Source of the DNA: Agaribacterium haliotis
GTDB taxonomy: Bacteria; Pseudomonadota; Gammaproteobacteria; Pseudomonadales; Cellvibrionaceae
Direction: 5' to 3'
DNA length: 64,000 bases
Assembly (NCBI RefSeq): GCF_002312815.1
Contig: NZ_NKQJ01000012.1
Location: forward strand, 104,461-168,460
The notes under the pieces were generated by a model that searched no databases, had not been told where the DNA came from, and worked only from the letters and a program-made list of their open reading frames with translations. Positions 1-8,794 of this stretch are shown in pieces. Each line of letters starts with the position of its first letter. Within the stretch, counting starts at the first letter, position 1. A program made the translations under genes and the position numbers.

Positions 1-410
1 TTAGCCCTTCCAAACAGCTGAATGTTTATTTTGTTAATGGTTCAGGCGAAGACAAACGCCGCCTCGAAAGCAACGAAGCGTTTTTGAGCAAACTTGCTTC
101 GCTCGAAAGCGTCACCTGGGTAAGCAGCGGTGAACAAGCACCGCTTTCTGCGACAGCTTTGGTTGGTGACTTAGAAGTTCATGTTCCACTTGCCGGCCTG
201 ATCGATAAAGACGCCGAGCTTGCCCGTTTGGATAAAGAACTGGCCAAGCTTGAGAAAAATATCGGCGGCCTGAAAGGCAAACTCAGCAACGCGAAGTTTG
301 TTGATAATGCGCCGGCTGAAGTTGTGCAGAAAGAGCGCGATCGTTTGGCAGAGCAGGAAAGTGCTTTTGCCAAGCTTGGCGAACAAAAAGAAAAAATTGC
401 CGCGCTGTAA
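1..410 (+). CDS. valS: Valyl-tRNA synthetase, C-terminal fragment (5' end outside window)
   Basis: Only the last ~135 codons are present; the frame is open from base 3 and ends with TAA at 408-410. The readable protein resembles the end of ValS: a stretch ending in AGLIDKDAELARLDKELAKL is followed by a charged coiled coil that ends in IAAL, as in E. coli ValS. This C-terminal coiled-coil arm contacts the tRNA; the catalytic HIGH and KMSKS parts lie outside the window. ValS charges tRNA-Val in the cytoplasm. The 112 bases between this stop and the convergent TraB-family gene hold only a poor hairpin with no T-run. Confidence 0.95.
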   Translation, partial: SPSKQLNVYFVNGSGEDKRRLESNEAFLSKLASLESVTWVSSGEQAPLSATALVGDLEVHVPLAGLIDKDAELARLDKELAKLEKNIGGLKGKLSNAKFVDNAPAEVVQKERDRLAEQESAFAKLGEQKEKIAAL

Positions 411-522
411 GCATTCTAATAAGTATTATTTTATGCTCTTTGCAGCCACCTTAGGGCAAGCTGTTAAAGTAACGGGTCTCACTAAGAGGAATAATGAGGC
501 CCGTCGAAAGCAGGCAAATACT

Positions 523-1392
523 CTAAGGCATTTGAGTGAGCTTGGCTCCCGAACGCTCTAAGGCCTGAAGTAAGCCGTCGCTGCCTGCTAGGTGGGCAGC
601 GCCAACAAGTACCAACTCGACCTCTTGAGTATTTAACATCGCGTGAATCTGAGGCAGCCAGTGCTGGTTTCGTTCAAGTAGTAGCCGCCTATAGATGTCA
701 GGGAATTGCTCTCGCAGCTCGACAATACTCTCTTTTTCGATGCCCGCTAAATCACCTTTGCGCCACGCTGCCTTTAGATCGGCAACATAGGCGGGGAGAC
801 GAGCCAAATCGGACAGGGTATATTCAATGATCTCATCCTCCTTGCCCTCTCCCAAATTAGCCAGCATGCCAATTTGAAAATCCAAGCTCTCTAAAGACAT
901 GCTTATCTTATTATCATTGATTGCCTTGTCCTGAAAATACTGATCAACACCAAAAGCCGCCTGATAGCCCAGGCGCTGCAATTCGAGTGAAATCATTGTC
1001 AAACTCAAACCCGAAGCGCTCAAACCCGTGAACGAAGCCAGCGGTAAAGCCCGTTCGGAAAAATAGTTTTCAACTGCGCGGTAAGTCTTAGCTTTGAGTA
1101 CTTGTTCAAGCGTCTTTCCAGGCCTGGCCATCAGTGCCTGCATTATCTTCATTTGAGCCTCGGCACTATTTGCCTGAGTCAGATCCGTTTCGAACACCAC
1201 AACGCTTGCGGCGGCATAGGCCTTTTCATAAGAAGACGGTAACGGGTGATCACTCGCTTCTAATAAATGCATCGTGCCCGCAAGGTACAAAACCCTGCCA
1301 GGTTTTTCGACTTTCCACACCGAGCTTTGAGCAATACTGACACTGCAAACCAGCAACAGTGATAACAACACCACTATTTTTTTCACTAACAT
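523..1392 (-). CDS. TraB/GumN family protein, exported
   Basis: A 289-residue protein with an N-terminal signal peptide (hydrophobic residues about 4-21, ending near SIAQ). It carries the hallmarks of the TraB/GumN family: a GTMH motif near residue 40, the acidic FETDL segment near residue 68, and a second GAAH motif near the C-terminus (LVGAAHLAGSDG). These conserved Gly-x-x-His motifs and acidic residues are thought to form a metal-dependent peptidase-like site in the Tiki/TraB superfamily, but the substrate of bacterial members is mostly unknown. The ATG at 1390-1392 is the clear start. It faces valS and shares no operon with the next gene, 137 bases upstream. Confidence 0.85.
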   Translation of the reverse strand: MLVKKIVVLLSLLLVCSVSIAQSSVWKVEKPGRVLYLAGTMHLLEASDHPLPSSYEKAYAAASVVVFETDLTQANSAEAQMKIMQALMARPGKTLEQVLKAKTYRAVENYFSERALPLASFTGLSASGLSLTMISLELQRLGYQAAFGVDQYFQDKAINDNKISMSLESLDFQIGMLANLGEGKEDEIIEYTLSDLARLPAYVADLKAAWRKGDLAGIEKESIVELREQFPDIYRRLLLERNQHWLPQIHAMLNTQEVELVLVGAAHLAGSDGLLQALERSGAKLTQMP

Positions 1393-1529
1393 CGAACCAC
1401 CCCCAGTTAATCCTCTAATGACTAAAAGCAGATATCAGAGATAAAACTCGCGTTGAGACCGCAAAGCGGATACAGCGAGTCGCTACTGTTACTAGCTTTT
1501 TATCAACACTAAATCTTTTGTTAAAGCCT

Positions 1530-2522
1530 TCACTTGGGTTCAAAACTTAAACCACGGCTAAGTTGCAGGCAAAAAGCTCTTAAATAAAGCACAGCCACAT
1601 AAACAACTACAGCGACGGCGATTAACAACTCGATATCCGCCAACACCTGCAAGAGCTCGGCTTCGGCTGGGTTTTTAGTATGCACATAGGCCGCAGCGGC
1701 TTGCAGAGCACTGGCGCTGATCACCATTGGAAAGGTAAACGCTGAATAGGCCGGACTAAATGGCAGGCGCAACAAATGGAAAAATGCGAGATAAATTAAG
1801 CAGGTCATCAGCAGGGCAATACCGAGCAGAGAGCTCACCAAGACCAAAGACGGCTCAGGTTCAACATTTAAATATGCTGCAAGCAGTAGACTTGCCGGCG
1901 CGGCCAATACGGCGATGGTCGGTTTGGCCGCATCAACCACTTCTTCGGCAAAAATTAAGCGGTGAAGCATGGGTACCATCATGACAACAAAACAAGCCAT
2001 CGCAAAATAGACTATGTATCGCGCCAGCTCCTGCTCGGCCGGACTCGGGCAAGTCAAACCCGCTACGGCCACACCAATAGGCGGTACAAACCAGCTCGGC
2101 ACCATATTGTTCAATAAAAAACCGCGCAGCTGATGCCACAAAAAAATTAGCAGCAAAAGCAAGTGTAAAAAGACTGCGCTATACCACAATTCCACCGCAA
2201 GCCAGGGCCAAAAATGCCCGACTGCGGCGGAGATTAACATCAAGCTCATGGCCAGGGTCGGCACCACGCTACCGATAATTGGGTGTGCTAACTCACTGCT
2301 CAACAAACGAGGTTTAAGTAGAAACTTAATAACGATCAAAGCAATTAGCGCCGTCGAAATCAGCGCGGCGCTGTGTTGCACAAACCCTTCGGCAGAGGCA
2401 CGATAAGCTGCGCTAAGCGCAAGGCGCCGCTCGACAACAAAACCTAAAGCCACAATACCAAGAGCAAGGCCCGCCAAAGGCGTGGGCGTCGCAGCAATCG
2501 CTTGTTTTAATGAAAACGCCAA
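1530..2522 (-). CDS. TDT-family (TehA/SLAC1-like) membrane transporter
   Basis: A 330-residue, almost wholly hydrophobic protein with about ten membrane segments. The opening TPTPLAGLALGIVALG and the later GSVVPTLAMSLML segment fit the tellurite-resistance/dicarboxylate transporter (TDT) family, which includes TehA and the plant SLAC1 anion channels. It should sit in the inner membrane and pass anions or small organic acids; the substrate cannot be told from sequence. The frame begins with TTG (2520-2522), with GAGG six bases upstream and no ATG for a long way downstream, so a TTG start is likely. It stands alone between non-operonic neighbours. Confidence 0.75.
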   Translation of the reverse strand: MAFSLKQAIAATPTPLAGLALGIVALGFVVERRLALSAAYRASAEGFVQHSAALISTALIALIVIKFLLKPRLLSSELAHPIIGSVVPTLAMSLMLISAAVGHFWPWLAVELWYSAVFLHLLLLLIFLWHQLRGFLLNNMVPSWFVPPIGVAVAGLTCPSPAEQELARYIVYFAMACFVVMMVPMLHRLIFAEEVVDAAKPTIAVLAAPASLLLAAYLNVEPEPSLVLVSSLLGIALLMTCLIYLAFFHLLRLPFSPAYSAFTFPMVISASALQAAAAYVHTKNPAEAELLQVLADIELLIAVAVVVYVAVLYLRAFCLQLSRGLSFEPK

Positions 2523-2708
2523 TGAAGCCTCAACTCTTTTTTACTGAAAGGCTAACGAGACTAGCGCAAATACGCCGATACGAGCTGTAAGAAGTCAAAG
2601 AAACAACTAAAAACAACTAAAAATACTAAAACCTGGGCACTAAACTTAAGCTCTCTTACTTAAGCTAAAGCCAGACAAAGCTAGGCCAACACACTGCGAA
2701 CCCAGGTT

Positions 2709-3308
2709 TTACCACATTAAATCATCAGGGATCTCAAACTGCGCGTAATAATCCTCGTCACTTATTTCACCTGCATCGCTTTCCGGCGACGCAGTGCCAG
2801 TGGCGGCAACGTTAGTGCCAGCCGACTCTTTCGCTCGATAATTATCAACGATGATTAGTTCCGGCATGCGCTCGCGAATTTTTTCAGCGATGGGTCTTGG
2901 CACCAGCTCATAGCGGCCATCCAGGCTCACAACACTGATTAATCCCCGGCTGCACTTTTCAAAACTATCGCGGTTTAACAAGAGTTTTTTAACCGTCGAA
3001 CCATCGACAAAATTAAACTCCAACTCGCCTTTGCGGTCTTTAATTTTGTAGTGATTGACCAGTTGCTTAACTTGAGCAAAGATGGCCTTTTGCTCCGCTT
3101 CTGCTTTCTTCGCGGCGTTTAACTCTCTATCTTTTTGCTGCTTTTGCTTTTGAGCTTCGCGCGCGTTGCGCTGGGCATCACTCTCTTGATTAAGCCCGGC
3201 CTTGACCTTGGCATGGGCTTGTTTGCTCTGATCTTTTTTGATTTTTTTGGCTTTTTTTTGATCGATCAGGCCTGCGCCCATCAGTTGCTCTTGTAAAGAT
3301 TTCGCCAT
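2709..3308 (-). CDS. DUF2058 family protein (YaiL-like)
   Basis: A 199-residue protein opening with MAKSLQEQLMGAGLIDQKKA and a long lysine/glutamine-rich helical stretch (residues about 15-85), then a compact C-terminal domain ending in an acidic tail (EISDEDYYAQFEIPDDLMW). This layout is typical of DUF2058/YaiL, a gammaproteobacterial family often labelled nucleoprotein or polynucleotide-associated. Its biochemical role is not established; the basic N-terminal half fits nucleic-acid binding, which is inference. ATG at 3306-3308 is the start. It follows the peroxiredoxin gene on the same strand, but a strong terminator separates the two. Confidence 0.85.
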   Translation of the reverse strand: MAKSLQEQLMGAGLIDQKKAKKIKKDQSKQAHAKVKAGLNQESDAQRNAREAQKQKQQKDRELNAAKKAEAEQKAIFAQVKQLVNHYKIKDRKGELEFNFVDGSTVKKLLLNRDSFEKCSRGLISVVSLDGRYELVPRPIAEKIRERMPELIIVDNYRAKESAGTNVAATGTASPESDAGEISDEDYYAQFEIPDDLMW

Positions 3309-3360
3309 TGCAGGCCCCTAACCCCATTAAAAAAATGACATTATAGCCAGAGCCCGGCAC

Positions 3361-3400
3361 AGTAAAAAGCCGGCAGCGCAGCCGCTGCCGGCTTTTTACT
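3361..3400 (-). terminator. Strong intrinsic terminator after the peroxiredoxin gene
   Basis: A perfect 18-bp inverted repeat (3361-3378 and 3383-3400) around a 4-base loop CAGC, with a GC-rich core (GCCGGCAGCG) and TTTTT in the distal arm on either strand. It lies 20 bases past the stop of the Prx-Grx gene on the minus strand and is symmetric, so it could also work in the other direction. Confidence 0.9.
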
Positions 3401-3419
3401 CGGGAGAATCGCAGCGTGT

Positions 3420-4160
3420 TTAATTGTTCTCGGCGAGCCAGGCTTCAAGCTCATCAGCGCCGCCGATACGTTGACCATCGACATAAACCTGAGGGGTTGT
3501 GCCCTGCCCGGTCACGGCAGCAAGCGAGCTATAGCTGAGACCATCGTGACCGAGCTCGATGACCTCGTACTTCAACCCCCTGGCAGCCAGAGCATCCTTT
3601 GCACGTGAGCAGTGCGGACAACCCGGCTTGGTGAACAGCGAGATACGAGCGGGAAGCTTGGCTTCAGGCGCCAGATAATTCAGCATGGTGTCGGCGTCAC
3701 TTACCTTAAACGGATCGCCTGGTTCTTCGGGCTCAATAAACATTTTTTCAATCACGCCGTCGTTCACAAGCATAGAGTAGCGCCAGCTGCGCTTGCCAAA
3801 ACCTATATCACTCTTATCGACCAACAGGCCCATGCCCTCGCTAAAATCACCATTGCCATCGGGCAGAAAACGGATATTGTCAGCCTGTTGATCACCGGCC
3901 CACGAATTCATAACAAAGGTGTCATTGACACTTAAACAGATAATCTCGTCAATACCGTGTTGCTTAAACACTGGCGCAAGCTCGTTGTAACGCGGCAGGT
4001 GCGTTGACGAACAGGTTGGCGTAAAAGCGCCGGGCAACGCAAAGACAATGACTTTTTTTCCTGCAAACAAGCCATCGCTTGTCCACTGCTGCCATTCATT
4101 GTTAACTCGCACGGGAAAAGCACAAACGGGAACACGCTGACCTTCTTTGTTCTGCAACAT
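3420..4160 (-). CDS. Peroxiredoxin-glutaredoxin fusion (Prx5-Grx hybrid)
   Basis: A 246-residue fusion. Residues 1-165 are a Prx5-type peroxiredoxin with the peroxidatic site PGAFTPTC (Cys50). Residues 172-246 are a glutaredoxin with an active-site CPHC (Cys181 and Cys184), a TTPQVYV cis-proline motif and GG-A-D-E glutathione-binding residues. The family (as in Haemophilus PGdx) reduces H2O2 and alkyl peroxides with glutathione, using its own glutaredoxin domain to recycle the peroxidatic cysteine. It is cytoplasmic. ATG at 4158-4160; single-gene transcript bounded by the terminator downstream. No OxyR-type gene is adjacent. Confidence 0.95.
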   Translation of the reverse strand: MLQNKEGQRVPVCAFPVRVNNEWQQWTSDGLFAGKKVIVFALPGAFTPTCSSTHLPRYNELAPVFKQHGIDEIICLSVNDTFVMNSWAGDQQADNIRFLPDGNGDFSEGMGLLVDKSDIGFGKRSWRYSMLVNDGVIEKMFIEPEEPGDPFKVSDADTMLNYLAPEAKLPARISLFTKPGCPHCSRAKDALAARGLKYEVIELGHDGLSYSSLAAVTGQGTTPQVYVDGQRIGGADELEAWLAENN

Positions 4161-4369
4161 CTTAAACTCCTAGACTTCGTGGTAAGAAACAGTGAATTCA
4201 CTATAAGCTGGCAGCTAAATTAACAACAGCTATAAAAACCTATGTACCTCATAGCTTATCATTATTGTGCTGGATTTATCTAACAAGAGAAAGCATATAA
4301 ACGTGGTGTCGATGCAGTGGCGGCGGGTGTTATGACGGCGAGGCACACACCCAAGTAACTAATGACAGG

Positions 4370-6772
4370 TCAGTCATGTATTGAAGCGGGTGTTGACCAG
4401 CGCGAGATCAACTCAGCAAGCTCTTGTTCATCAAATGGTTTCGCCAGATAATCATCCATGCCGCTGTTTAGGCACTTCTCTTTGTCGCCTTTCATTGCGT
4501 TGGCGGTCATCGCTAATATCGGTACGCGGCGGTAGCGCTCGCCGGCCTCACCGCCGCGAATAGCTTTGGTTGCCTCATAACCATCCATCACCGGCATCTG
4601 ACAGTCCATCAGCACCATCGTATAGGGCCTGTGCTCGTCTGCGCCCTGCATCAAACCCAGGGCCTCGCGACCATTTTGCGCAACCGTTGCACTCTTGCCC
4701 AGGTCTTCGAGCATCATCAGCGCAACCTCTTGATTGACGTGATTGTCTTCCACGAGCAGGATGTTTTCATCAAAACTGCTTGTTGACTCCGGGCTCAGCA
4801 GGGTTGGCGCGCTTAGATCAATCAAGGCAAGCGCTTTGTGCAGGTCGCGGCGAGTAATTGGCTTGGGCAGGTGCATGCGATAGCCCATCGCCTCGAGGTG
4901 CTTTTCAGCAAAGCCGTCGTTGATGGGGTTAAGCAATACCAGCGGCGAGCTTTTTAAAAACTCAATCTGGCGAAACTTGTAAGCAAACGCTTCCGCACTG
5001 CCGTCATTTAAACTGCCCTCAACCAAGACCAACGCATAAGGCTGTTTGCGCCCCATCGCAGTCGCCAGAGCCAGGCCCAGCTCATAAGAATCCGCCGCGG
5101 TAACACTGGCTCCCCACAGACCAAATTGACGCTCCAGGGTCGATCGCGCACGCGGGTTGGCAAGAATTAACAGCACATCACACAGCTGCAAGTCGACCTG
5201 AGCCTGCGTTTTGCTCTCGAGCTCGGCAGCTCTTAGCTCAACACTGAAACTAAAGGTTGCACCACTGCCCTCTTCGCTATCGACACTGAGATCGCCGCCC
5301 ATTAAGCGACACAGCTTGTAGCTGATTGCCAAACCCAGCCCTGTGCCTCCGTAGGCTCGTGTCAGCGAACTGTCTACTTGCGTAAAAGGCTGAAACAAGT
5401 GTGCTTGCTGAGCTTTAGCAATGCCTATGCCTGTGTCGCAGACATCGATATCGAGCAGCAAACTCTGCCCGGCTCGGTTGAGGCGCGCACGCAGCAGAAT
5501 TTCACCCTCAGCGGTAAATTTAATCGCGTTGCCTATTAAGTTAACCAAGACCTGGCGCAGGCGCCCTTCATCGCCGCGCACCAAGCTTTGTTCTACTTCA
5601 CACTGGTCGATCACCAGCTCTAGTTTTTTCTCCGCAGCGCGAAGCGCCATACCCGCACATACGTCGTCGAGTAAGTTGCTTAAGTCAAAATCTTTGTCAA
5701 CCAAGTCGAGATGACCAGCATCAACCTTGGTGAAATCGAGGATGTCGTTAATTATTTGCAGCAGGCTCTCTGCACTATTGCGCGCGATGTGAGCTTTTCG
5801 CTGCTGTTCGGAGTCTAAGTTGCTGCGCTGCAACAGGCTCAGCATGCCCAGCACGCCATTTAACGGTGTACGAATCTCGTGACTCATCATCGCTAAAAAC
5901 TCGCTTTTCGCGCGCGCTGCTTGCTCGGCCTGCTCCTTGGCTTCAAAAATCGCACGCTCAGTGCGTTTGCGTTCATCGATATCTTGAAACGAGCCGTAGA
6001 GTCGAACACAGCGGCCTTGGTCAAACTCTGCCGCGCCGGTGGCAGCAACCCAAATCTCTCGGCCTTTTGCGGTCACCAGCTGCAGCTCAACACTCCAGGG
6101 TTTGCCTTGATTGATACCAATATCAACCAAGTGACGTATGGTATCTCGGCTTTGCCCCGCTTTATAAAAATTAATGGCAGTCTCGACTTCGGGCACGAAG
6201 TTATCGTCAACCTCGTGAATACGCCGGGTCATCGGCGACCAGTAGATACTTTGCGCAACAAGATCGAGCTCCCAGCCACCTATGCGGCCGTGCTCACTCA
6301 TGATTTCAAACAGATCCCGGTGGCGCAGCAAGGCCCTCTGCTGCTGCACACGAGCGCTGATATCGAGCACAGAGCCGATAATATGTATGGCTTGACCTTG
6401 CTCATCTCGCTTGCTGACAACAGCACTTTCACTGACATAAAGCCAGTGCCCTAGTTTGTGCTGCATACGCAGCTCACACTGGTAGGCACCACTTTTCAGG
6501 GCTGTATCTAAACTGAGCTGGTGTGCTTGCCTATCTTCGGGGTGACAAAGTTCCGAGCGGAGCCGTGCCCCCAGCGGCAATAGCTCAGCAACACGGTAAC
6601 CGAGCATTGTCGCTAGCGCGTCGCTGATGGACAGCACGCCTTTCAGCAAATCCCAATTCCAGATAGCGGCCGAGGCTTGCGCTATCTCATCGGTATTTGT
6701 ACCGCCTGCAAGCACTTTATCCGATTGATTTGGGGGCGATGCATCGCTGCCCCGATGATTAAAACGCGACAT
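4370..6772 (-). CDS. Hybrid sensor histidine kinase: PAS-PAS-HisKA-HATPase-pseudoREC-REC
   Basis: An 800-residue protein without membrane segments, so probably a cytoplasmic sensor. Domains in order: PAS (about 30-142), PAS (152-268), coiled coil, HisKA with phospho-His298 in SHEIRTPLNG, HATPase with the N box (NLIGNAIKFT, about 411-420), DTGIGI and GGTGLGLAIS, a first receiver-like domain (about 530-652), and a second receiver (670-795) with phospho-Asp723 in LMDCQMPVMDG and Lys778. The first receiver lacks the acidic pair and has Glu585 where Asp is expected, so it is probably a pseudo-receiver. The phosphate could pass from Asp723 to an HPt protein encoded elsewhere. No partner regulator is adjacent; the signal is unknown. 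Confidence 0.92.
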   Translation of the reverse strand: MSRFNHRGSDASPPNQSDKVLAGGTNTDEIAQASAAIWNWDLLKGVLSISDALATMLGYRVAELLPLGARLRSELCHPEDRQAHQLSLDTALKSGAYQCELRMQHKLGHWLYVSESAVVSKRDEQGQAIHIIGSVLDISARVQQQRALLRHRDLFEIMSEHGRIGGWELDLVAQSIYWSPMTRRIHEVDDNFVPEVETAINFYKAGQSRDTIRHLVDIGINQGKPWSVELQLVTAKGREIWVAATGAAEFDQGRCVRLYGSFQDIDERKRTERAIFEAKEQAEQAARAKSEFLAMMSHEIRTPLNGVLGMLSLLQRSNLDSEQQRKAHIARNSAESLLQIINDILDFTKVDAGHLDLVDKDFDLSNLLDDVCAGMALRAAEKKLELVIDQCEVEQSLVRGDEGRLRQVLVNLIGNAIKFTAEGEILLRARLNRAGQSLLLDIDVCDTGIGIAKAQQAHLFQPFTQVDSSLTRAYGGTGLGLAISYKLCRLMGGDLSVDSEEGSGATFSFSVELRAAELESKTQAQVDLQLCDVLLILANPRARSTLERQFGLWGASVTAADSYELGLALATAMGRKQPYALVLVEGSLNDGSAEAFAYKFRQIEFLKSSPLVLLNPINDGFAEKHLEAMGYRMHLPKPITRRDLHKALALIDLSAPTLLSPESTSSFDENILLVEDNHVNQEVALMMLEDLGKSATVAQNGREALGLMQGADEHRPYTMVLMDCQMPVMDGYEATKAIRGGEAGERYRRVPILAMTANAMKGDKEKCLNSGMDDYLAKPFDEQELAELISRWSTPASIHD

Positions 6773-6905
6773 TGCGCCTGGCTACTCCCGCACTGAATTA
6801 CTCGCCGCTTATAAAGAAACGACCTAATTCTATATAGCACAGCAGACCAAGAGCTGCCTTGAAGCTTGCCGCCAAGCGGCGCCCAACGAGGGCTTATGCT
6901 CGGCA

Positions 6906-7223
6906 CTATATGCCTTGCACAAGTACCCAGGGCTTGATGACAATGGCCCAAACCTCTGCCTGTTGATCAAACCAGGCCTGAGCTTGAGTATCGCTGACCT
7001 GGGCCAGCAGCCCATCATTCATTAAGCGCTCTACCTCGCTCGCCCGGTCTTGGTGGATCAGCGCTGCGACCTCAATCAGATCAAGACTTTTATCAACTTG
7101 CACAGCAATACCCGAGGCAAAAAAGCGCTGCAGCTCGGCCCACGGTATTTTGGCGCACTCGCGATTAAGACCTTGATTTAAATCCTCACCAAGCCCGGTT
7201 GTTTCTTTTTTTTCAGTAGTCAT
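6906..7223 (-). CDS. DUF2288 domain-containing protein
   Basis: A 105-residue acidic protein matching DUF2288: a conserved IPWAELQRFFASGIAVQVD segment, then LDLIEVAALIHQD and a C-terminal tryptophan-rich part. The function is unknown. A longer frame begins at a TTG (7224-7226), but the ATG at 7221-7223 overlaps the TGA of the upstream small gene in a TGATG junction, so translational coupling at that ATG is the better start. It forms a two-gene unit with the 61-residue zinc-type protein. Confidence 0.85.
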   Translation of the reverse strand: MTTEKKETTGLGEDLNQGLNRECAKIPWAELQRFFASGIAVQVDKSLDLIEVAALIHQDRASEVERLMNDGLLAQVSDTQAQAWFDQQAEVWAIVIKPWVLVQGI

Positions 7224-7408
7224 CAAATTAACTTATGTTTGCGTTCACCACAGCGTGTACAGAGCAGTACCGTCACCAACTTGCCCTGTTTAACGTCAAA
7301 TTTTTGCTCGGTCTCAACCTTCCACTTGTGAAAACCACTGCGGCAGAGTGTTTTGCCTTTGTGTTTGTCTTTGGGACTGGGGCGTTTAAAAGCAATAACC
7401 TTGGACAT
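7223..7408 (-). CDS. Small putative zinc-binding protein (61 aa)
   Basis: A 61-residue basic protein with potential metal ligands: Cys and His in LCRSGFHKW and a CxxC pair in LLCTRCGERK, the spacing of a small zinc ribbon. It resembles small uncharacterised proteins in pseudomonads; no function is known to me. ATG at 7406-7408. The stop overlaps the start of the DUF2288 gene (TGATG), which indicates co-translation. The divergent mtaD gene begins 69 bases away. Confidence 0.7.
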   Translation of the reverse strand: MSKVIAFKRPSPKDKHKGKTLCRSGFHKWKVETEQKFDVKQGKLVTVLLCTRCGERKHKLI

Positions 7409-7477
7409 GAAGCGCGCTCACATTAAACATTCAGGTATACTTGCGGGCCTTCACGCAGTAGAGACAGTCCGACAGCC

Positions 7478-8794
7478 ATGAGCTTGAACCAAGTCGACCT
7501 CGCCGTCAGCGCCAGCTGGATCATTCCCGTTGTTCCCACAGGGCGCACCCTTGAGAACAGCGCGCTGATTATAAACCAAGGCAAGATCATCGACATTGTT
7601 CTGCAGTCAGAATTAGCCAAACGCTACCATGTGAACGAGTTGGTTGAGCTAGAACAGCACGTGTTGATACCTGGCCTAGTTAACGCTCACGGCCACGCTG
7701 CCATGAGTTTGTTGCGCGGCTACGCCGATGACCTGCAACTACAACCCTGGCTTGAACAACACATTTGGCCGGCCGAAGCGCGTTTGCTCAGTGAGGCGTT
7801 TGTCCGCGACGGCACCGAATTAGCCATTGCCGAAATGTTATTAAGTGGCACCAGCTGCTTTAGTGACATGTACTTTTTCCCCGAAGTGGCAGCAGAAGTC
7901 GCTCGGGAAAGCGGTATTCGCGCCCAGCTTGCCTTCCCCATTCTCGATTTCGCCACCGCTTGGGCATCCGGGCCTGAAGAAGCGATACACAAGGGCTTGA
8001 GCTTGCACGATCGCTACCGCTCGTCTGATCGCATCGGCGTCGCGTTTGGCCCCCACGCCCCCTATACCGTTGGCGATGAAAGCTTGCGCAAGGTGGTAAC
8101 ACTTGCCGAAGAGCTGCAAATACCTTTACAAATTCACCTGCACGAAACCGCTGACGAAGTCGAGCAAGCCCTCAAGCACAGCGGCATGAGGCCCAGTCAA
8201 CGGCTCGCCGAGCTGGGACTGTTATCGCCGCTGAGCCAGTGTGTGCACATGACACAAGTCGATGACGGGGATATAACACTGCTACAAAACAGCGGTGCGC
8301 ATGTTATCCACTGCCCGAACTCAAATATGAAGCTTGCCAGCGGCGCCTGCCCAGTCACTCGGCTGCTCGACGCGGGCGTCAACGTCGCGCTCGGCACCGA
8401 TGGCGCTGCGAGTAATAACGGCCTAAATATGCTCAGCGAGATGCGCCAAGCGGCGCTGTTAGCCAAAGTTGAAAGTGGTAACGCCAGCGCCGTACACGCT
8501 CACCAGGCGCTCTACATGGCCACCATGGCCGGCGCTAAAGCGCTGGGCCTGGACAAAGTCTGCGGTTCGCTGGAGCTAGGCAAGGCGGCGGATATATGTG
8601 CTATTGACTTAAGCGGTCTCGCTCAACAGCCTATGTATAATCCGGTCAGCCAAATTGTCTACAGTCACTGCCGCGCGAGTGATGTTTGGGTCGCGGGTCA
8701 GAGGCTGCTAGAAAACGGCGTGCTCACACGTATCAATCAAGAACAGCTAGTCAATACCGCTCAACAATGGAGAGAGAAAGTCGTCAATGTCTGA
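7478..8794 (+). CDS. mtaD: 5-methylthioadenosine/S-adenosylhomocysteine deaminase (TRZ/ATZ amidohydrolase)
   Basis: A 438-residue amidohydrolase-superfamily protein. Metal and substrate residues are visible: the HxH of NAHGHAAMSLLRG (near residue 69), FGPHAPYT, the HLHE of QIHLHETADEV, a later HCPNSNMKLASG, and the catalytic Asp in LGTDGAASNN. Members deaminate methylthioadenosine or S-adenosylhomocysteine to the inosine forms, part of nucleoside and methionine-cycle salvage. It begins the operon mtaD-ubiG-mupP-yciK, the order found in Pseudomonas, and its last codons overlap the ubiG start by 8 bases. A TATACT sequence at 7436-7441 may be its -10 element, but no clear -35 is present. Confidence 0.92.
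   Translation: MSLNQVDLAVSASWIIPVVPTGRTLENSALIINQGKIIDIVLQSELAKRYHVNELVELEQHVLIPGLVNAHGHAAMSLLRGYADDLQLQPWLEQHIWPAEARLLSEAFVRDGTELAIAEMLLSGTSCFSDMYFFPEVAAEVARESGIRAQLAFPILDFATAWASGPEEAIHKGLSLHDRYRSSDRIGVAFGPHAPYTVGDESLRKVVTLAEELQIPLQIHLHETADEVEQALKHSGMRPSQRLAELGLLSPLSQCVHMTQVDDGDITLLQNSGAHVIHCPNSNMKLASGACPVTRLLDAGVNVALGTDGAASNNGLNMLSEMRQAALLAKVESGNASAVHAHQALYMATMAGAKALGLDKVCGSLELGKAADICAIDLSGLAQQPMYNPVSQIVYSHCRASDVWVAGQRLLENGVLTRINQEQLVNTAQQWREKVVNV

Noticed and set aside
472..504. Terminator after valS
   Set aside because: The stem has a 15-base loop, one G-U pair and no following T-run.
5921..6454. 177-codon open frame antisense to the hybrid kinase
   Set aside because: It is a shadow of a well-supported PAS/kinase gene with no recognisable protein features.
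7409..7477. Riboswitch or full promoter ahead of mtaD
   Set aside because: Only 69 bases are available, with a TATACT but no -35 or conserved aptamer element.
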